This document shows, in pieces, positions 1 through 8,352 of a stretch of DNA of 64,000 bases. Both the position numbers and the translations under genes were made by a program. The DNA comes from Lysobacter sp. KIS68-7 (lineage in GTDB: Bacteria; Pseudomonadota; Gammaproteobacteria; Xanthomonadales; Xanthomonadaceae). The stretch lies in assembly GCF_021284745.1 (NCBI RefSeq), contig NZ_CP089925.1:2417001-2481000 (forward strand). Reading direction: 5' to 3'. Numbering within the stretch: position 1 is the first letter of the stretch; each line of letters begins with the position of its first letter. Under the pieces are notes generated by a model that was not told the DNA's origin, searched no databases, and saw only the letters and a program-made list of their open reading frames with translations.

Positions 1-96
1 CTGCGCGAGATGCGCGAAGCGCCGCTGAACACGGTCATGTCCAACAGCTTCGGCTTCGGCGGGACCAACGCGACGCTGGTGTTCAGCCGCGTCTGA
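1..96 (+). CDS. fabB: 3-oxoacyl-ACP synthase (FabB-like), C-terminal end only
   Basis: The last 31 codons of a gene that enters from the left edge. The peptide contains [15 protein letters not shown], the conserved glycine-rich C-terminal signature of the thiolase-fold condensing enzymes. The VMSNS...ATLV wording resembles FabB (KAS I), whereas FabF usually reads TNGSL. FabB elongates acyl-ACP with malonyl-ACP in the cytoplasm and is needed for unsaturated fatty acids. With only the C-terminus visible, another KAS paralogue cannot be excluded. copL starts 19 bases after its stop, so read-through into the copper genes is possible. Confidence 0.85.
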   Translation: MREMREAPLNTVMSNSFGFGGTNATLVFSRV

Positions 97-103
97 CGTG
101 GGG

Positions 104-109
104 TAGAGT
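104..109 (+). promoter_or_regulatory. -10-like hexamer just before copL
   Basis: TAGAGT lies six bases before the GTG start of copL, in the 19-base gap after the fabB-like stop. If used, transcription would begin at or next to the start codon, giving a leaderless copL mRNA. No clear -35 box is visible because that stretch is coding sequence. Inference only. Confidence 0.3.
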
Positions 110-115
110 GCGGCC

Positions 116-484
116 GTGCGAACCTGCCTGCCGCTCCTGCGATTGCTGTTGTGCGCCAGCCTTGTGTTGAACGGGGTGGCGAGTGCGTTCGCGGGTGCGT
201 CGACGCACGTCGCGACGCAGGCGACGGCCGCAACGCAAGCCGCCGGTTGCCATGAGGACGCGATGGCCGCGCCCACGCATGAACGCGCACCCGCGCCGGC
301 CCACGATGGCGATTCGTGCTGCACCGACGTGACCTGCCTGTCGCACTGCCTGGGCACCGGCTACGTGGCTGCGCCCGCGATGACGCTGTCCGCACAACTC
401 GCGTCCGTTGCGCCCGCACTTCCAGCGCCCGCGCAACACCGCGCACCGGCACCAACCAACCTGCTTCGACCTCCCATCGGCTAA
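116..484 (+). CDS. copL: CopL-family metal-binding regulatory protein
   Basis: A 122-residue protein with a hydrophobic signal peptide (about residues 1-26) and a short His/Cys-rich segment (about 44-84) containing CHED, HE, H, then SCCTDVTCLSHC, suited to binding copper. In Xanthomonas, CopL-type proteins are encoded directly upstream of copA-copB and are needed for their copper-induced expression. The same order is seen here, with copA starting 86 bases downstream. The start is GTG, with no good Shine-Dalgarno site. The tail after residue 90 is Ala/Pro-rich and probably unstructured. The copper role rests on context and the metal-ligand cluster, because the family is poorly conserved in sequence. 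Confidence 0.8.
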   Translation: MRTCLPLLRLLLCASLVLNGVASAFAGASTHVATQATAATQAAGCHEDAMAAPTHERAPAPAHDGDSCCTDVTCLSHCLGTGYVAAPAMTLSAQLASVAPALPAPAQHRAPAPTNLLRPPIG

Positions 485-570
485 GCGATCCCTGGCGCGA
501 TTTGCGCCGCTTGGTCGTGCGCGCCGGCTTTGGCGCGTGCGGTTCCTGATCGCCATTCGATGGAGTTCCG

Positions 571-2334
571 ATGTCGTTCGATTTTCCGCATCGCGGCGCG
601 CTCGCGCAGCCGTCGCGTCGTCGTTTCGTCCAGGGCCTCGCTGCAGGCGGGGCCATCGCGGGCCTCGGTCTGTGGCCGCGTGCTTCCTGGGCGTTGCAGT
701 CCGCAGGCCTGCCCACGGTGCTCGCGGGCACCGAGTTCGATCTGCGCATCGGCGAGACGCCGATGAACTTCACCGGCCGCGCGCGCACGGCCGTCACCGT
801 CAATGGTTCGCTGCCCGCGCCGCTGCTGCGCTGGCGCGAAGGCACCACGGTGAACCTGCGCGTGTCCAACGCATTGCCGCATGGCGCGATGCACGGCGAG
901 CAGACGTCGATCCATTGGCACGGCATCCTGCTGCCCGCGAACATGGACGGCGTGCCGGGCATCAGCTTCGACGGCATTGGCCGGGGCGAGACTTACCAAT
1001 ACCGATTCGACGTCCGGCAGGCGGGCACCTACTGGTACCACAGCCACTCGGCGTACCAGGAACAGGTGGGACTGTACGGGCCGCTGATCATCGATCCGAT
1101 CGCGCCCGAGCCGTTCGCGTTCGATCGCGACTACGTGGTGATGCTCACCGACTGGACGGACCTGGATCCTGCGGCGCTGTTCGCGCGGCTGAAGAAGATG
1201 CCGGGGCACGACAACTACGGGAAGCGCACGATCGGCGACTTCTTCCGCGATGCGAAGCGCGATGGCCTGCGCGCCACCGCCGAAGATCGCGCCGCGTGGG
1301 GACGCATGCGCATGACGCCGACCGACTTGTCGGACGTCAACGCAAACACCTATACCTACCTGCTCAATGGCACCACCAGCCTCGGCAACTGGACGGGTTT
1401 GTTCCGCTCGGGCGAAAAGGTCCGCCTGCGCTTCATCAACGGCGCATCGATGACGCATTTCGACGTCCGCATCCCGGGCCTGAAGATGACGGTCGTCGCG
1501 GCCGACGGACAATACGTGCATCCGGTGACGGTCGATGAGTTCCGCATCGCGACGGCGGAAACTTTCGATGTGATCGTCGAACCGTCGGGGCAGGACGCAT
1601 TCACCATCTTCGCGCAGGACATGGGCCGCACGGGTTACGTGAGCGGCACGCTAGCCGTGCGCGAGGGCCTGCGTGCGCCGGTACCTGACGTGGATGCCCG
1701 CGCGATCCTGATGATGGCGGACATGGGGCACGGCGGCGCGGAGCACGAGATGCCCGCGATGGCCGACATGCCCGACATGCCCGACATGCCGGGCATGGAC
1801 CACGGCAGCGCGCTGTCGCATCCCGCCAGCGAATCGCACAACCCCTTCGTCGACATGCAGGCGACCGCGCTGTCCGCGCGACTCGACGACCCCGGCATCG
1901 GCCTGCGCGACAACGGCCGCACCGTGCTCAGCTACGGCATGTTGCACAGCGCGTTCGACGACCCGGATGGACGCGAACCGGGCCGCGAGATCGAACTGCA
2001 TCTCACCGGGCACATGGAGCGCTTCGCGTGGGGCTTCAACGGCGAGAAGTTCTCGCAGTCCGAACCGTTGCGAATGACCTACGGCGAACGCCTGCGCATC
2101 GTCCTGGTCAACGACACGATGATGACGCACCCCATCCACCTGCATGGGATGTGGAGCGACCTGGAGGACGCGCAAGGCGCGTTCCAGGTGCGCAAGCACA
2201 CCATCGACATCCCGCCGGGCACGCGCCGCACTTATCGGGTGCGCGCCGATGCGCTCGGGCAATGGGCCTACCACTGCCACCTGCTGTTCCACATGGAGTC
2301 CGGGATGATGCGTGAAGTGAGGGTCGAAGAATGA
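571..2334 (+). CDS. copA: CopA copper-resistance multicopper oxidase
   Basis: 587 residues, a normal CopA length. The N-terminus has a twin-arginine signal (SRRRFVQGLAAGG, about residues 15-27), so it is exported folded to the periplasm. Copper ligands of a three-domain multicopper oxidase are present: HWHG at 115-118, YWYHSHS at 154-160, HPIHLHG at 520-526 and YHCHLLFHMESGM at 567-579, including the type 1 Cys569. A Met/His-rich stretch (about 381-415, with repeated MPD units) resembles the copper-binding repeats of plasmid-borne CopA. It oxidises Cu(I) and sequesters copper in the periplasm. It overlaps copB by four bases (ATGA), so the two are translationally coupled. Confidence 0.97.
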   Translation: MSFDFPHRGALAQPSRRRFVQGLAAGGAIAGLGLWPRASWALQSAGLPTVLAGTEFDLRIGETPMNFTGRARTAVTVNGSLPAPLLRWREGTTVNLRVSNALPHGAMHGEQTSIHWHGILLPANMDGVPGISFDGIGRGETYQYRFDVRQAGTYWYHSHSAYQEQVGLYGPLIIDPIAPEPFAFDRDYVVMLTDWTDLDPAALFARLKKMPGHDNYGKRTIGDFFRDAKRDGLRATAEDRAAWGRMRMTPTDLSDVNANTYTYLLNGTTSLGNWTGLFRSGEKVRLRFINGASMTHFDVRIPGLKMTVVAADGQYVHPVTVDEFRIATAETFDVIVEPSGQDAFTIFAQDMGRTGYVSGTLAVREGLRAPVPDVDARAILMMADMGHGGAEHEMPAMADMPDMPDMPGMDHGSALSHPASESHNPFVDMQATALSARLDDPGIGLRDNGRTVLSYGMLHSAFDDPDGREPGREIELHLTGHMERFAWGFNGEKFSQSEPLRMTYGERLRIVLVNDTMMTHPIHLHGMWSDLEDAQGAFQVRKHTIDIPPGTRRTYRVRADALGQWAYHCHLLFHMESGMMREVRVEE

Positions 2335-3146
2335 AGACGTCGATCCTTGCCATCGCAATGTGGGCCACGGCCTTCCATGCCGGCGCGCAGGAGCACATGC
2401 ACCATGGCATGAAGCCGGCAACAAAGCCTGCCAGCGCCGCCACGCCGGTCCCCGAACTCACCGACACCGATCGCGCAGGCGCACGACCGCCGTCGCACGA
2501 TCACCCTGTCCACGACAACAGCGTGCACAGCTTCGTGCTCTTCAATCGTCTCGAAGCCTTCGATGCCGACAACGGTGCGGGCCAGGCATGGCAGGCCCGC
2601 GCGTGGATCGGCACCGACACCGACAAGCTCTGGCTGCGCAGTGAGGGCGAGCGCGTGGATGCCCGCACGCAGTCTTCCGACCTCGAAGTGCTCTACGGTC
2701 GTCCCGTCGCACGCTGGTGGGATGTCGTCGCCGGCGTGCGCCACGACTTCAAGCCCGGGGCGTCGCAGGACTTCGCGGCGCTCGGGATCGTGGGCATGGC
2801 GCCGTACAAGATCGAGATGGAAGCGACGGCCTACCTCGGCGCATCGGGCCGCACGGCCGCGCGCGTGGAAGCCGAATACGACGCACTGTTCACCAATCGC
2901 CTGATCCTGCAGCCCCTGGTCGAACTCAACTTCAACGGCAAGGACGATCCGCAGCGGCATGTCGGCAGCGGCCTGTCGACGTTGGAAGCAGGCCTGCGCC
3001 TGCGTTACGAGATCGATCGGAAGTTCGCGCCGTACATCGGCGTGGTGTACGAGCGGGCCTACGGCGACACGGCGGACTTCCGGCGATCGGCAGGCGAGGG
3101 CGCCGGCGACACGCGCATCGTGGCGGGCGTCCGCATCTGGTTCTGA
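2331..3146 (+). CDS. copB: CopB outer-membrane copper-resistance protein
   Basis: 271 residues. It has a signal peptide (about residues 1-19), then a short His/Met-rich mature N-terminus (EHMHHGMKP), a linker, and a beta-strand-rich domain ending in RIWF, whose terminal aromatic residue is typical of outer-membrane barrels. CopB proteins work with CopA in periplasmic/outer-membrane copper tolerance. It is shorter than CopB proteins with long Met-rich N-terminal repeats, because that repeat region is small here. The ATGA overlap with copA supports one transcript. Confidence 0.93.
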   Translation: MKTSILAIAMWATAFHAGAQEHMHHGMKPATKPASAATPVPELTDTDRAGARPPSHDHPVHDNSVHSFVLFNRLEAFDADNGAGQAWQARAWIGTDTDKLWLRSEGERVDARTQSSDLEVLYGRPVARWWDVVAGVRHDFKPGASQDFAALGIVGMAPYKIEMEATAYLGASGRTAARVEAEYDALFTNRLILQPLVELNFNGKDDPQRHVGSGLSTLEAGLRLRYEIDRKFAPYIGVVYERAYGDTADFRRSAGEGAGDTRIVAGVRIWF

Positions 3147-3181
3147 GACACTGACGAAGGCTCAACGACGGGAGTTCCGCC

Positions 3182-3424
3182 ATGGACCACGCATCATGGG
3201 TTCGCTTCCTGCTGTGGTGCGCCGCCGTGAACTACGGCGTGCTCGTGCTGGTGTTCCTCGCCTGGCTCGCCGCGCGCGGGCCGATGCGGCGGCTGCACCA
3301 GCGTTGGTTCGCACTGGGCGACACGCAGATCGACGGCTACATGTACGCCTTCCTGGGCTTCTACAAGCTGGCGACATGGTTCTTCCTGCTGGTGCCCGCG
3401 CTGGTGTTGCACCTGCTTGGCTGA
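3182..3424 (+). CDS. Small two-helix membrane protein, DUF6868-like
   Basis: 80 residues with two hydrophobic helices (about 10-31 and 57-78) separated by an amphipathic loop (RLHQRWFALGDTQIDGYMYAF). The WC...N start, the LHxxWF loop and the FYK before helix 2 match a widespread family of small bacterial membrane proteins (DUF6868). No catalytic motif is seen. It starts 35 bases after copB with a GGGAG-type ribosome site, so it may be the last gene of the copper operon, though nothing shows a copper role. Confidence 0.7.
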   Translation: MDHASWVRFLLWCAAVNYGVLVLVFLAWLAARGPMRRLHQRWFALGDTQIDGYMYAFLGFYKLATWFFLLVPALVLHLLG

Positions 3425-3439
3425 CGCGATCGCGCGCGC

Positions 3440-4219
3440 TCAGCCGGTTGCGCGAAAACGTCGCAGCCACTGCCGCGTGCGCACGCGCAGGGGCATCAGC
3501 GTGTAGCGATAGAGCTTCGACAAGGCGCGCCGCCTGCGCGGAATGCGCCAATCGAAGCCTTGCTCCATCGCGTACTGGCAAGGGTTGCACAGCCCGCACG
3601 GTTGGCCGCCGCGCGGGCTGTGGCAGAACCAGGTCATCTCGAGCAGGTCCGTCCATCCGTTGCGCGCTGCGGCCTCGGACGTCTCCTGCTTCTTCGTCAT
3701 CAAACCCGGCAGCGCGAAGGGGCCGATCACGGTGCGCAGGTCCGCGTCGGGGCAATCCGGGCGCAGGCGCCAGGTGGTGTAGCCCTGCGGGGTGATGGTC
3801 TCGACCACCTCGTCCTTGAGGAAGGTGTATGCGCCGTGCGCGGTCATTTCGATGAGCAACTCGACGCCGTCCAGCCCCTTCTGCTGGCAGTAGCGCGACA
3901 GGAACCCATACTGGTTGCCGAAGCGATGCGTGCTCGCGATGCGATCGAAGGCGCGCTGGATCTCATCGTCGCGCTTGAGGTTCTCCAGGCGCACCAGGTG
4001 CGAGGGCAGCAAAAGCGTGCGCGTGTGCGGAAACCGTTCGGCAAGCGCAGCGCGGATGCGGTCCATCGCGTCGATCTCGCAGGGTGCCGAAGCGCGGGCC
4101 GAATCCACCAGGTAGGTCGGCTCCACGGGCAACCGCTTGTCGAGCAGCAGCTCGAGCAGGCGGTAGGTCGAATCCCATCCGCCGGTCCACAGCAGTTGCA
4201 CGGGGACTTCATTCGCCAT
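3440..4219 (-). CDS. Orphan QueC-like PP-loop ATPase
   Basis: 259 residues. The N-terminus carries WTGGWDSTYRLL (about 11-22), a variant of the SGGxDS pyrophosphate loop of PP-loop ATPases. Near the C-terminus C-x8-C-x2-C-x2-C (CHSPRGGQPCGLCNPC) reproduces the four zinc ligands of QueC, 7-cyano-7-deazaguanine synthase. The rest is divergent, with a basic tail (RRRRALSKLYRY, RTRQWLRRF) that QueC lacks. No queD, queE or queF lies nearby, so it may act on another carboxylate or on a deazapurine outside the tRNA queuosine route. It is divergent from the BASS transporter gene and shares a 156-base upstream region holding a conserved 16-base element. Family assignment is firm at the fold level and weak for substrate. 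Confidence 0.7.
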   Translation of the reverse strand: MANEVPVQLLWTGGWDSTYRLLELLLDKRLPVEPTYLVDSARASAPCEIDAMDRIRAALAERFPHTRTLLLPSHLVRLENLKRDDEIQRAFDRIASTHRFGNQYGFLSRYCQQKGLDGVELLIEMTAHGAYTFLKDEVVETITPQGYTTWRLRPDCPDADLRTVIGPFALPGLMTKKQETSEAAARNGWTDLLEMTWFCHSPRGGQPCGLCNPCQYAMEQGFDWRIPRRRRALSKLYRYTLMPLRVRTRQWLRRFRATG

Positions 4220-4300
4220 GGCTCACCTCATCTTCACGGGTTCGGCCAGCTTGGCGAGGGCAACTTCACGTCTGCGTGACGGCCCCGGCCAGGGCGGGAA

Positions 4301-4316
4301 CTCAGTAGTTTTACCG
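4301..4316 (+). promoter_or_regulatory. Shared 16-base element, copy 1
   Basis: CTCAGTAGTTTTACCG, with inverted-repeat core GTA-n4-TAC. It lies 59 bases before the BASS transporter start and 81 bases before the divergent QueC-like start. Three near copies are at 8337-8352, 10789-10804 and 11288-11303, all upstream of genes flanking the NarL-type two-component system. Candidate binding site for that response regulator (inference). Confidence 0.6.
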
Positions 4317-4363
4317 GGCCGGCGGCCGCAGGTTTTGCTGACGCCGGGTCTGCGTCGAAGCCG

Positions 4364-4369
4364 CACAAT
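4364..4369 (+). promoter_or_regulatory. -10-like hexamer before the BASS transporter
   Basis: CACAAT ends six bases before the ATG at 4376. A start there would give a leaderless message, the same geometry seen before nfuA, cmk and moeB in this window. It lies 47 bases beyond the 16-base element at 4301-4316. Weak match; inference. Confidence 0.3.
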
Positions 4370-4375
4370 CGCGGC

Positions 4376-5242
4376 ATGGACCCCAAGCAGATCGTCCTCC
4401 TCGCGTTCCAGGTCAGCATCGCGGCGACGGTGTTCGGCTTCGGGCTGGCGGCCACGCGCGACGAGTTGATGTTCCTGTGGCGCCGGCCGCAGTTGTTCAT
4501 CCGTTCGCTGATCGCGGTGCTGATCGTCATGCCGGCGTTCGCGATCCTGCTCGTGCGCGTTTTCCACTTCCGTCCCGTCGTCGAAGTCGCGTTGCTTGCG
4601 CTGGCGATCTCGCCGATGCCGCCGTTGCTGCCGCGTCGCATGCACAAGGGCGGCGGCGAAGACGCCTACGGTATTTCCTTGCTGCTGTGGCTGTCGCTGG
4701 TCGCGCTGGTGGCGGTGCCGCTGGCGCGGCTGATCCTGAGCGCGTGGCTGGGGCCGGAAGTCCTGTCGTCCGGGAAGATCGCCAAGGTCCTGTTGCTGAT
4801 GGTGGTGCTGCCGCTGGTGGCGGGCGCATTCCTGCGATCCCGGTGGCCCGCGATCGCCGATCGCATCGATCGGCCCATCAAGTTGGGCGCGATGGTCCTG
4901 CTGGCGATGGCCGTCGTGGTGTTGCTGGCGGTGGCATGGCGCCCAATGTGGAATGCGGTGGGGGACGGCACGATTTTCGCGGTCGTGTTGTTCGTCGTCG
5001 TCGGGCTCGCGGTCGGGCATTTCCTGGGCGGACCGTCGCGCGACACGTCCGTGGTGCTTGCGCTGGCGACCGCATGCCGGCACCCGGTCGTCGCGCTCAC
5101 GATCGCCTCGAGCAGCGCACCCGGCAGCCAGTTCGGCGGCACGATCCTGCTCTACGTCCTGATCGCTTCGCTGGTCGCCACGCCCTACCTGATGTACCAG
5201 CACCGTTGCGAAACGCCGCCGCCGAAACCGAAGGTCGCCTGA
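4376..5242 (+). CDS. BASS-family (bile acid:sodium symporter-like) transporter
   Basis: 288 residues, almost entirely hydrophobic with eight to ten predicted helices. Internal features typical of the Na+-dependent bile-acid/arsenite/pantoate transporter superfamily include the Pro-rich ISPMPPLLPRR turn (about 82-92) and the late ATACRHPVVALTIA crossover motif. Substrate cannot be read from sequence, and members move organic anions with sodium. It is divergent from the QueC-like gene and convergent with the QEGLA protein gene. Its upstream region holds one copy of the shared 16-base element, suggesting control by the local two-component system. Confidence 0.8.
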   Translation: MDPKQIVLLAFQVSIAATVFGFGLAATRDELMFLWRRPQLFIRSLIAVLIVMPAFAILLVRVFHFRPVVEVALLALAISPMPPLLPRRMHKGGGEDAYGISLLLWLSLVALVAVPLARLILSAWLGPEVLSSGKIAKVLLLMVVLPLVAGAFLRSRWPAIADRIDRPIKLGAMVLLAMAVVVLLAVAWRPMWNAVGDGTIFAVVLFVVVGLAVGHFLGGPSRDTSVVLALATACRHPVVALTIASSSAPGSQFGGTILLYVLIASLVATPYLMYQHRCETPPPKPKVA

Positions 5243-5260
5243 TCGGTCGGCAACCGGTGT

Positions 5261-6574
5261 TCACCCAATCCCGGATGCGGCGATCTGCTCGTCCTCGTAA
5301 TCGACGAAGCGGTCCAGGTCGAAGGTATCCAGGCGATAGCGCTGCACCGCGGCCGAGAAGGCCATGATCGACAGCACGCGATCGGGCGAGCGCGCCCACG
5401 GCGGCACGTAGTGCGCCGGCGCGATCAGTCCGCTGTCGCGATACGGCGCCAGGCTCACCACGTCGGCCGTCGTCACGCGTCCGCAGAACAGCAGGCGCAG
5501 CACCTCGCTGCGTCCTTCCTGCAACGCACGACGGATGAAGCAATACACCATGATGACGCCTTCCAGGTACGCGCCGTCCTTGGTGAAGCAGATGCGCCCG
5601 TTGACGTCGCCCCCGCGGAACACGCGCGCGGCGCTGCGATAGCTCTCCACGTCGTTCTGGCCTGCTTCGAGGAACGCGCGGAACACGTCCATGAAGTCCG
5701 CGCCGTCCAGCGCTTCCTTCACGCGGATCACGCGCAAGGCCACGCGACGCAGGCGATTGATGTCGATCGCACCGGTGATGATCTCGGAGAAGGTCGCCAG
5801 GCCCTCCTGGGTGCGGGTGGTGCGCGGCGTGCCGACGCCGAGCGTCTTCAGGTAGGGCTGGTGCTTGCCGTTGAGCAGGGTTGCGGTGTGGATGAAGGCT
5901 TCGTGCTGCACGAGCTGTTCGATGTCCAGCTCGGAGAACATCGCGGTGGAACGGAGGGTGATCTTCTTGCTGCCGGCGGCGGCCTTCGAGGCCAGCGCGG
6001 GATCGAGCACGAGTTCGACCTTGTCGTCGGTGAAGAACGGCTCGATGCGTTCGCGGATGCGTTCGGCGAACTGCGCAGCGGTGAGGTCGCACGGCACTTC
6101 GGGTAACAAGCGCGTGTCGATGAGTTTGTCCGTCGTGTCCAGCATGTCGGCCGCTGCATCGGCCGCGGTGAGGTCGCCCTGCGACTTGTAGAGCGTGTCG
6201 GGGCGGCCGTAGAGCAGGGTGGAGCACTCGGTGAAGCCCGGTTTGCCGATCTGCGTGAGCATCTGCGCGGCGACGCGATAGCTCCACGCGGATTTCCACA
6301 ACCAATGGCCGATCGGATGGCCGCGATCGATCGTCTTCATCAGCGCTTCGAGTGCGGCGATTTCCTCGTCGAGCTTCTGCGGCTGCGTGGGAGGCTTCGG
6401 CATCGCGGGCTTGCCCGCACGCCAGCCTGCGAGGAACTGCGACTCCATGTCCGCCGGCCAGCCGATCGCATCGAGGACCCGGATCTTGCGGCCGAGTTTG
6501 CAGAGTGCTGCGTCCGCTTCCAGCAGTTTGCCGAGTGCAGGATCGTCCGTGGGGGATTTTGCGACTGCGTTCAT
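5261..6574 (-). CDS. QEGLA-motif protein, DUF1704 family (putative HExxxH metallopeptidase)
   Basis: 437 residues from the ATG at 6572-6574. It belongs to the family annotated as 'flavohemoglobin expression-modulating QEGLA motif protein' (TIGR02421/DUF1704). H224-E225-AFI-H229 forms a HExxxH motif and the QEGLA signature supplies Glu257, together a plausible zinc triad. Eukaryotic DUF1704 members (MATCAP proteins) use HExxxH as a metallopeptidase site. No signal peptide is seen, so it is probably cytoplasmic. It starts two bases after aqpZ, so it is the last gene of the operon sphA-like/aqpZ/QEGLA. The open frame continues upstream to 7066 but that part is antisense to aqpZ and is not coding. 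The bacterial substrate is unknown, and the flavohemoglobin link in the family name is not shown here. Confidence 0.85.
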   Translation of the reverse strand: MNAVAKSPTDDPALGKLLEADAALCKLGRKIRVLDAIGWPADMESQFLAGWRAGKPAMPKPPTQPQKLDEEIAALEALMKTIDRGHPIGHWLWKSAWSYRVAAQMLTQIGKPGFTECSTLLYGRPDTLYKSQGDLTAADAAADMLDTTDKLIDTRLLPEVPCDLTAAQFAERIRERIEPFFTDDKVELVLDPALASKAAAGSKKITLRSTAMFSELDIEQLVQHEAFIHTATLLNGKHQPYLKTLGVGTPRTTRTQEGLATFSEIITGAIDINRLRRVALRVIRVKEALDGADFMDVFRAFLEAGQNDVESYRSAARVFRGGDVNGRICFTKDGAYLEGVIMVYCFIRRALQEGRSEVLRLLFCGRVTTADVVSLAPYRDSGLIAPAHYVPPWARSPDRVLSIMAFSAAVQRYRLDTFDLDRFVDYEDEQIAASGIG

Positions 6575-6576
6575 GG

Positions 6577-7287
6577 CTAATCCTGGTGCATCAACCAGCG
6601 ATACAGCGCGCCGCCGATGATGCCGCCGATGATGGGGAACACCCAGAAGAACCAGAGTTGCGCGAGCGGCAAGCCGCCGGTGAACAGCGCCACGCCGGTG
6701 GAGCGCGCCGGGTTCACGGAAGTGTTCGTGATGGGGATGCTGATTAGGTGGATCAGCGTCAGGGCCAGGCCGATGGCCAGCGGTGCCGCGCTTGCGCTGG
6801 CTTTGGGATGCGTGGCGCCCATGATCACGACCAGGAACATCGCGGTCATCGCCACTTCGCTCAGCAACGCGGCCGTCATCGAATAGCCGCCAGGCGACAT
6901 GGGTCCATAGCCGTTGGTGGCGAAGGCACCGGGCACGGTCGTATCCACCACCGTGCCGTTGCCATGCGCCAGTTGCCAGAGCACGAAGCCTGCGAGCACC
7001 GCGCCAAGCGTCTGCGCGACGATGTAGGGCAACAGCCCCGAGGCCGGGAACCGCCCGCCGGCCCACAAGCCGAAACTCACCGCCGGATTGAAGTGCCCGC
7101 CGGAGATGTGCCCGAGCGCATACGCGCCGGTGAGCACCGTGAGGCCGAAGGCGAGGGCGACACCGAGCAGGCCGATGCCGAGCGGATTGCCGTCGCCGCC
7201 GAAGTTGGCGGAGATCACGGCGCTGCCGCAGCCTCCGAGCACGAGCCAGAACGTGCCGATGGTTTCGGCCAGCAATTTCCTGAGCAT
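6577..7287 (-). CDS. aqpZ: Aquaporin Z (AqpZ)
   Basis: 236 residues with six transmembrane helices and the two pore half-helices HFNPAVS (about 66-72) and NPARS (about 189-193). The asparagines of these NPA boxes line the water pore. Length and the [14 protein letters not shown] start match AqpZ water channels rather than the glycerol facilitator GlpF, which has a larger, D-containing second box. It sits in the inner membrane. It follows the outer-membrane transporter gene by 28 bases and precedes the QEGLA gene by two bases, so it is the middle gene of an operon. Expression is probably set by the element at 8337-8352. Confidence 0.96.
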   Translation of the reverse strand: MLRKLLAETIGTFWLVLGGCGSAVISANFGGDGNPLGIGLLGVALAFGLTVLTGAYALGHISGGHFNPAVSFGLWAGGRFPASGLLPYIVAQTLGAVLAGFVLWQLAHGNGTVVDTTVPGAFATNGYGPMSPGGYSMTAALLSEVAMTAMFLVVIMGATHPKASASAAPLAIGLALTLIHLISIPITNTSVNPARSTGVALFTGGLPLAQLWFFWVFPIIGGIIGGALYRWLMHQD

Positions 7288-7315
7288 GGGTGGTCCCTCC
7301 GTAGCAATTGCGACG

Positions 7316-8257
7316 TCAGAAGCTGACCGTGCCGGTCACCATGACCGGATTGCCTTCGATGCGATTCTTGACGTCGAACTCGTGCAGCCAGCGCGCGGAA
7401 AACTCGACCTTGCCGGTCTTGTAGGTCGCGATCGGGCCGATCGAGAGCGAGTGTCCCTTGAAGCCATTGAGGCGATCCGCCGTCGGGCCGGTGTCGTCTT
7501 CGAGCTGCTGGATCCAGCCGCCCGCTGCGCCGAAGCCCCAGCCGCTGGCCGTGCGTTTGATCAGCAATGCATCGATGCGGAACACCGCGCCATTCTGATA
7601 GTCGGTGGCGTGGTTCTCCGTGTAGAAGTCCACCGCCGCGAGCGTGCTGAACTCGAGCGTGCCGCCCTGGCCGAGCTGCGTGTAGCCCACGGTCGGTGAA
7701 TACGTCCAGTTGTTGAGGCTCACGTTGGCGAGCTTGTCGGGGTCGTAGCTGCCGCTCGGCGTGTAGATGTAGAGCGCGAGCGACATGTGTTTCGTCTGGC
7801 TGAAGTGCCGGCTGGCGATGATCGGCACCACGGCGATGTCGAACGGGCCGGTGTCGCTGTCGCTGGTGGATGCGCCGAAGCGGCCGAGGCGGATGTCGGC
7901 GTCGACGTCGACCTTCGCGAAGGGCACTGCGATCGCGGACGCGTAGTTCCAACGCCCTTCGCCCGTGGGCCACACATACATGCCGGTGAAGGAGAGCAAC
8001 TGGAACTGCGCATCCAGGCCCACCGCCGTGCTTCCGCCGATGGGCACCTCGCGTTGCGCGCCGATGTGGCCGGAGTAGTAGATGTACTGGGTGAGCAGGT
8101 TGAATCCCGGCGTCGGCGGAACCACGCCCGCGAACGAAGTCCCTTGGAGTCCGGTGATCGGGCGACCGAGCGCGCCTTCCGTGGCGTGCGCGGACAGGCT
8201 TGCCGCGCCGAGCGCGAGTGCGGTGCAGAGAGGGAGGCAACGCGCCAGCAGCGGCAT
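7316..8257 (-). CDS. Outer-membrane transporter, SphA/phenol meta-pathway family
   Basis: 313 residues with a signal peptide (cleavage near residue 25, after SLSAHA) and alternating beta-strand pattern ending in VTGTVSF, a C-terminal Phe typical of outer-membrane barrels. The sequence resembles the 'MetA-pathway of phenol degradation' transporter family (PF13557), including the early [21 protein letters not shown] pattern. Such proteins are thought to pass hydrophobic or aromatic compounds. No aromatic-degradation enzymes are near, so the substrate is open. It is the first gene of an operon with aqpZ and the QEGLA gene. The shared 16-base element lies 79 bases upstream, overlapping the end of the kinase gene. 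Confidence 0.82.
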   Translation of the reverse strand: MPLLARCLPLCTALALGAASLSAHATEGALGRPITGLQGTSFAGVVPPTPGFNLLTQYIYYSGHIGAQREVPIGGSTAVGLDAQFQLLSFTGMYVWPTGEGRWNYASAIAVPFAKVDVDADIRLGRFGASTSDSDTGPFDIAVVPIIASRHFSQTKHMSLALYIYTPSGSYDPDKLANVSLNNWTYSPTVGYTQLGQGGTLEFSTLAAVDFYTENHATDYQNGAVFRIDALLIKRTASGWGFGAAGGWIQQLEDDTGPTADRLNGFKGHSLSIGPIATYKTGKVEFSARWLHEFDVKNRIEGNPVMVTGTVSF

Positions 8258-8336
8258 CGGTCGGTTCCGGCGACGACGGGGGTCCTATCCTCCGCATCCC
8301 TGCGCCGCATCCCACCCCGACTTCTACGCAGCGGGC

Positions 8337-8352
8337 CTCAGTACTTCTACCG
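8337..8352 (-). promoter_or_regulatory. Shared 16-base element, copy 2
   Basis: CTCAGTACTTCTACCG on the plus strand, 79 bases upstream of the outer-membrane transporter start at 8257 and overlapping the last codons of the kinase gene (stop at 8347-8349). A second ACTTCTAC half lies 23 bases away (8320-8327), about two helical turns, possibly a tandem half-site. Identical to copy 1 at 14 of 16 positions. Confidence 0.6.

Noticed and set aside
6575-7066. Upstream extension of the QEGLA gene to 7066, which would give a 601-residue protein.
   Set aside because: The extra part is antisense to aqpZ, is basic and without similarity; ATG at 6574 gives the family's normal N-terminus.
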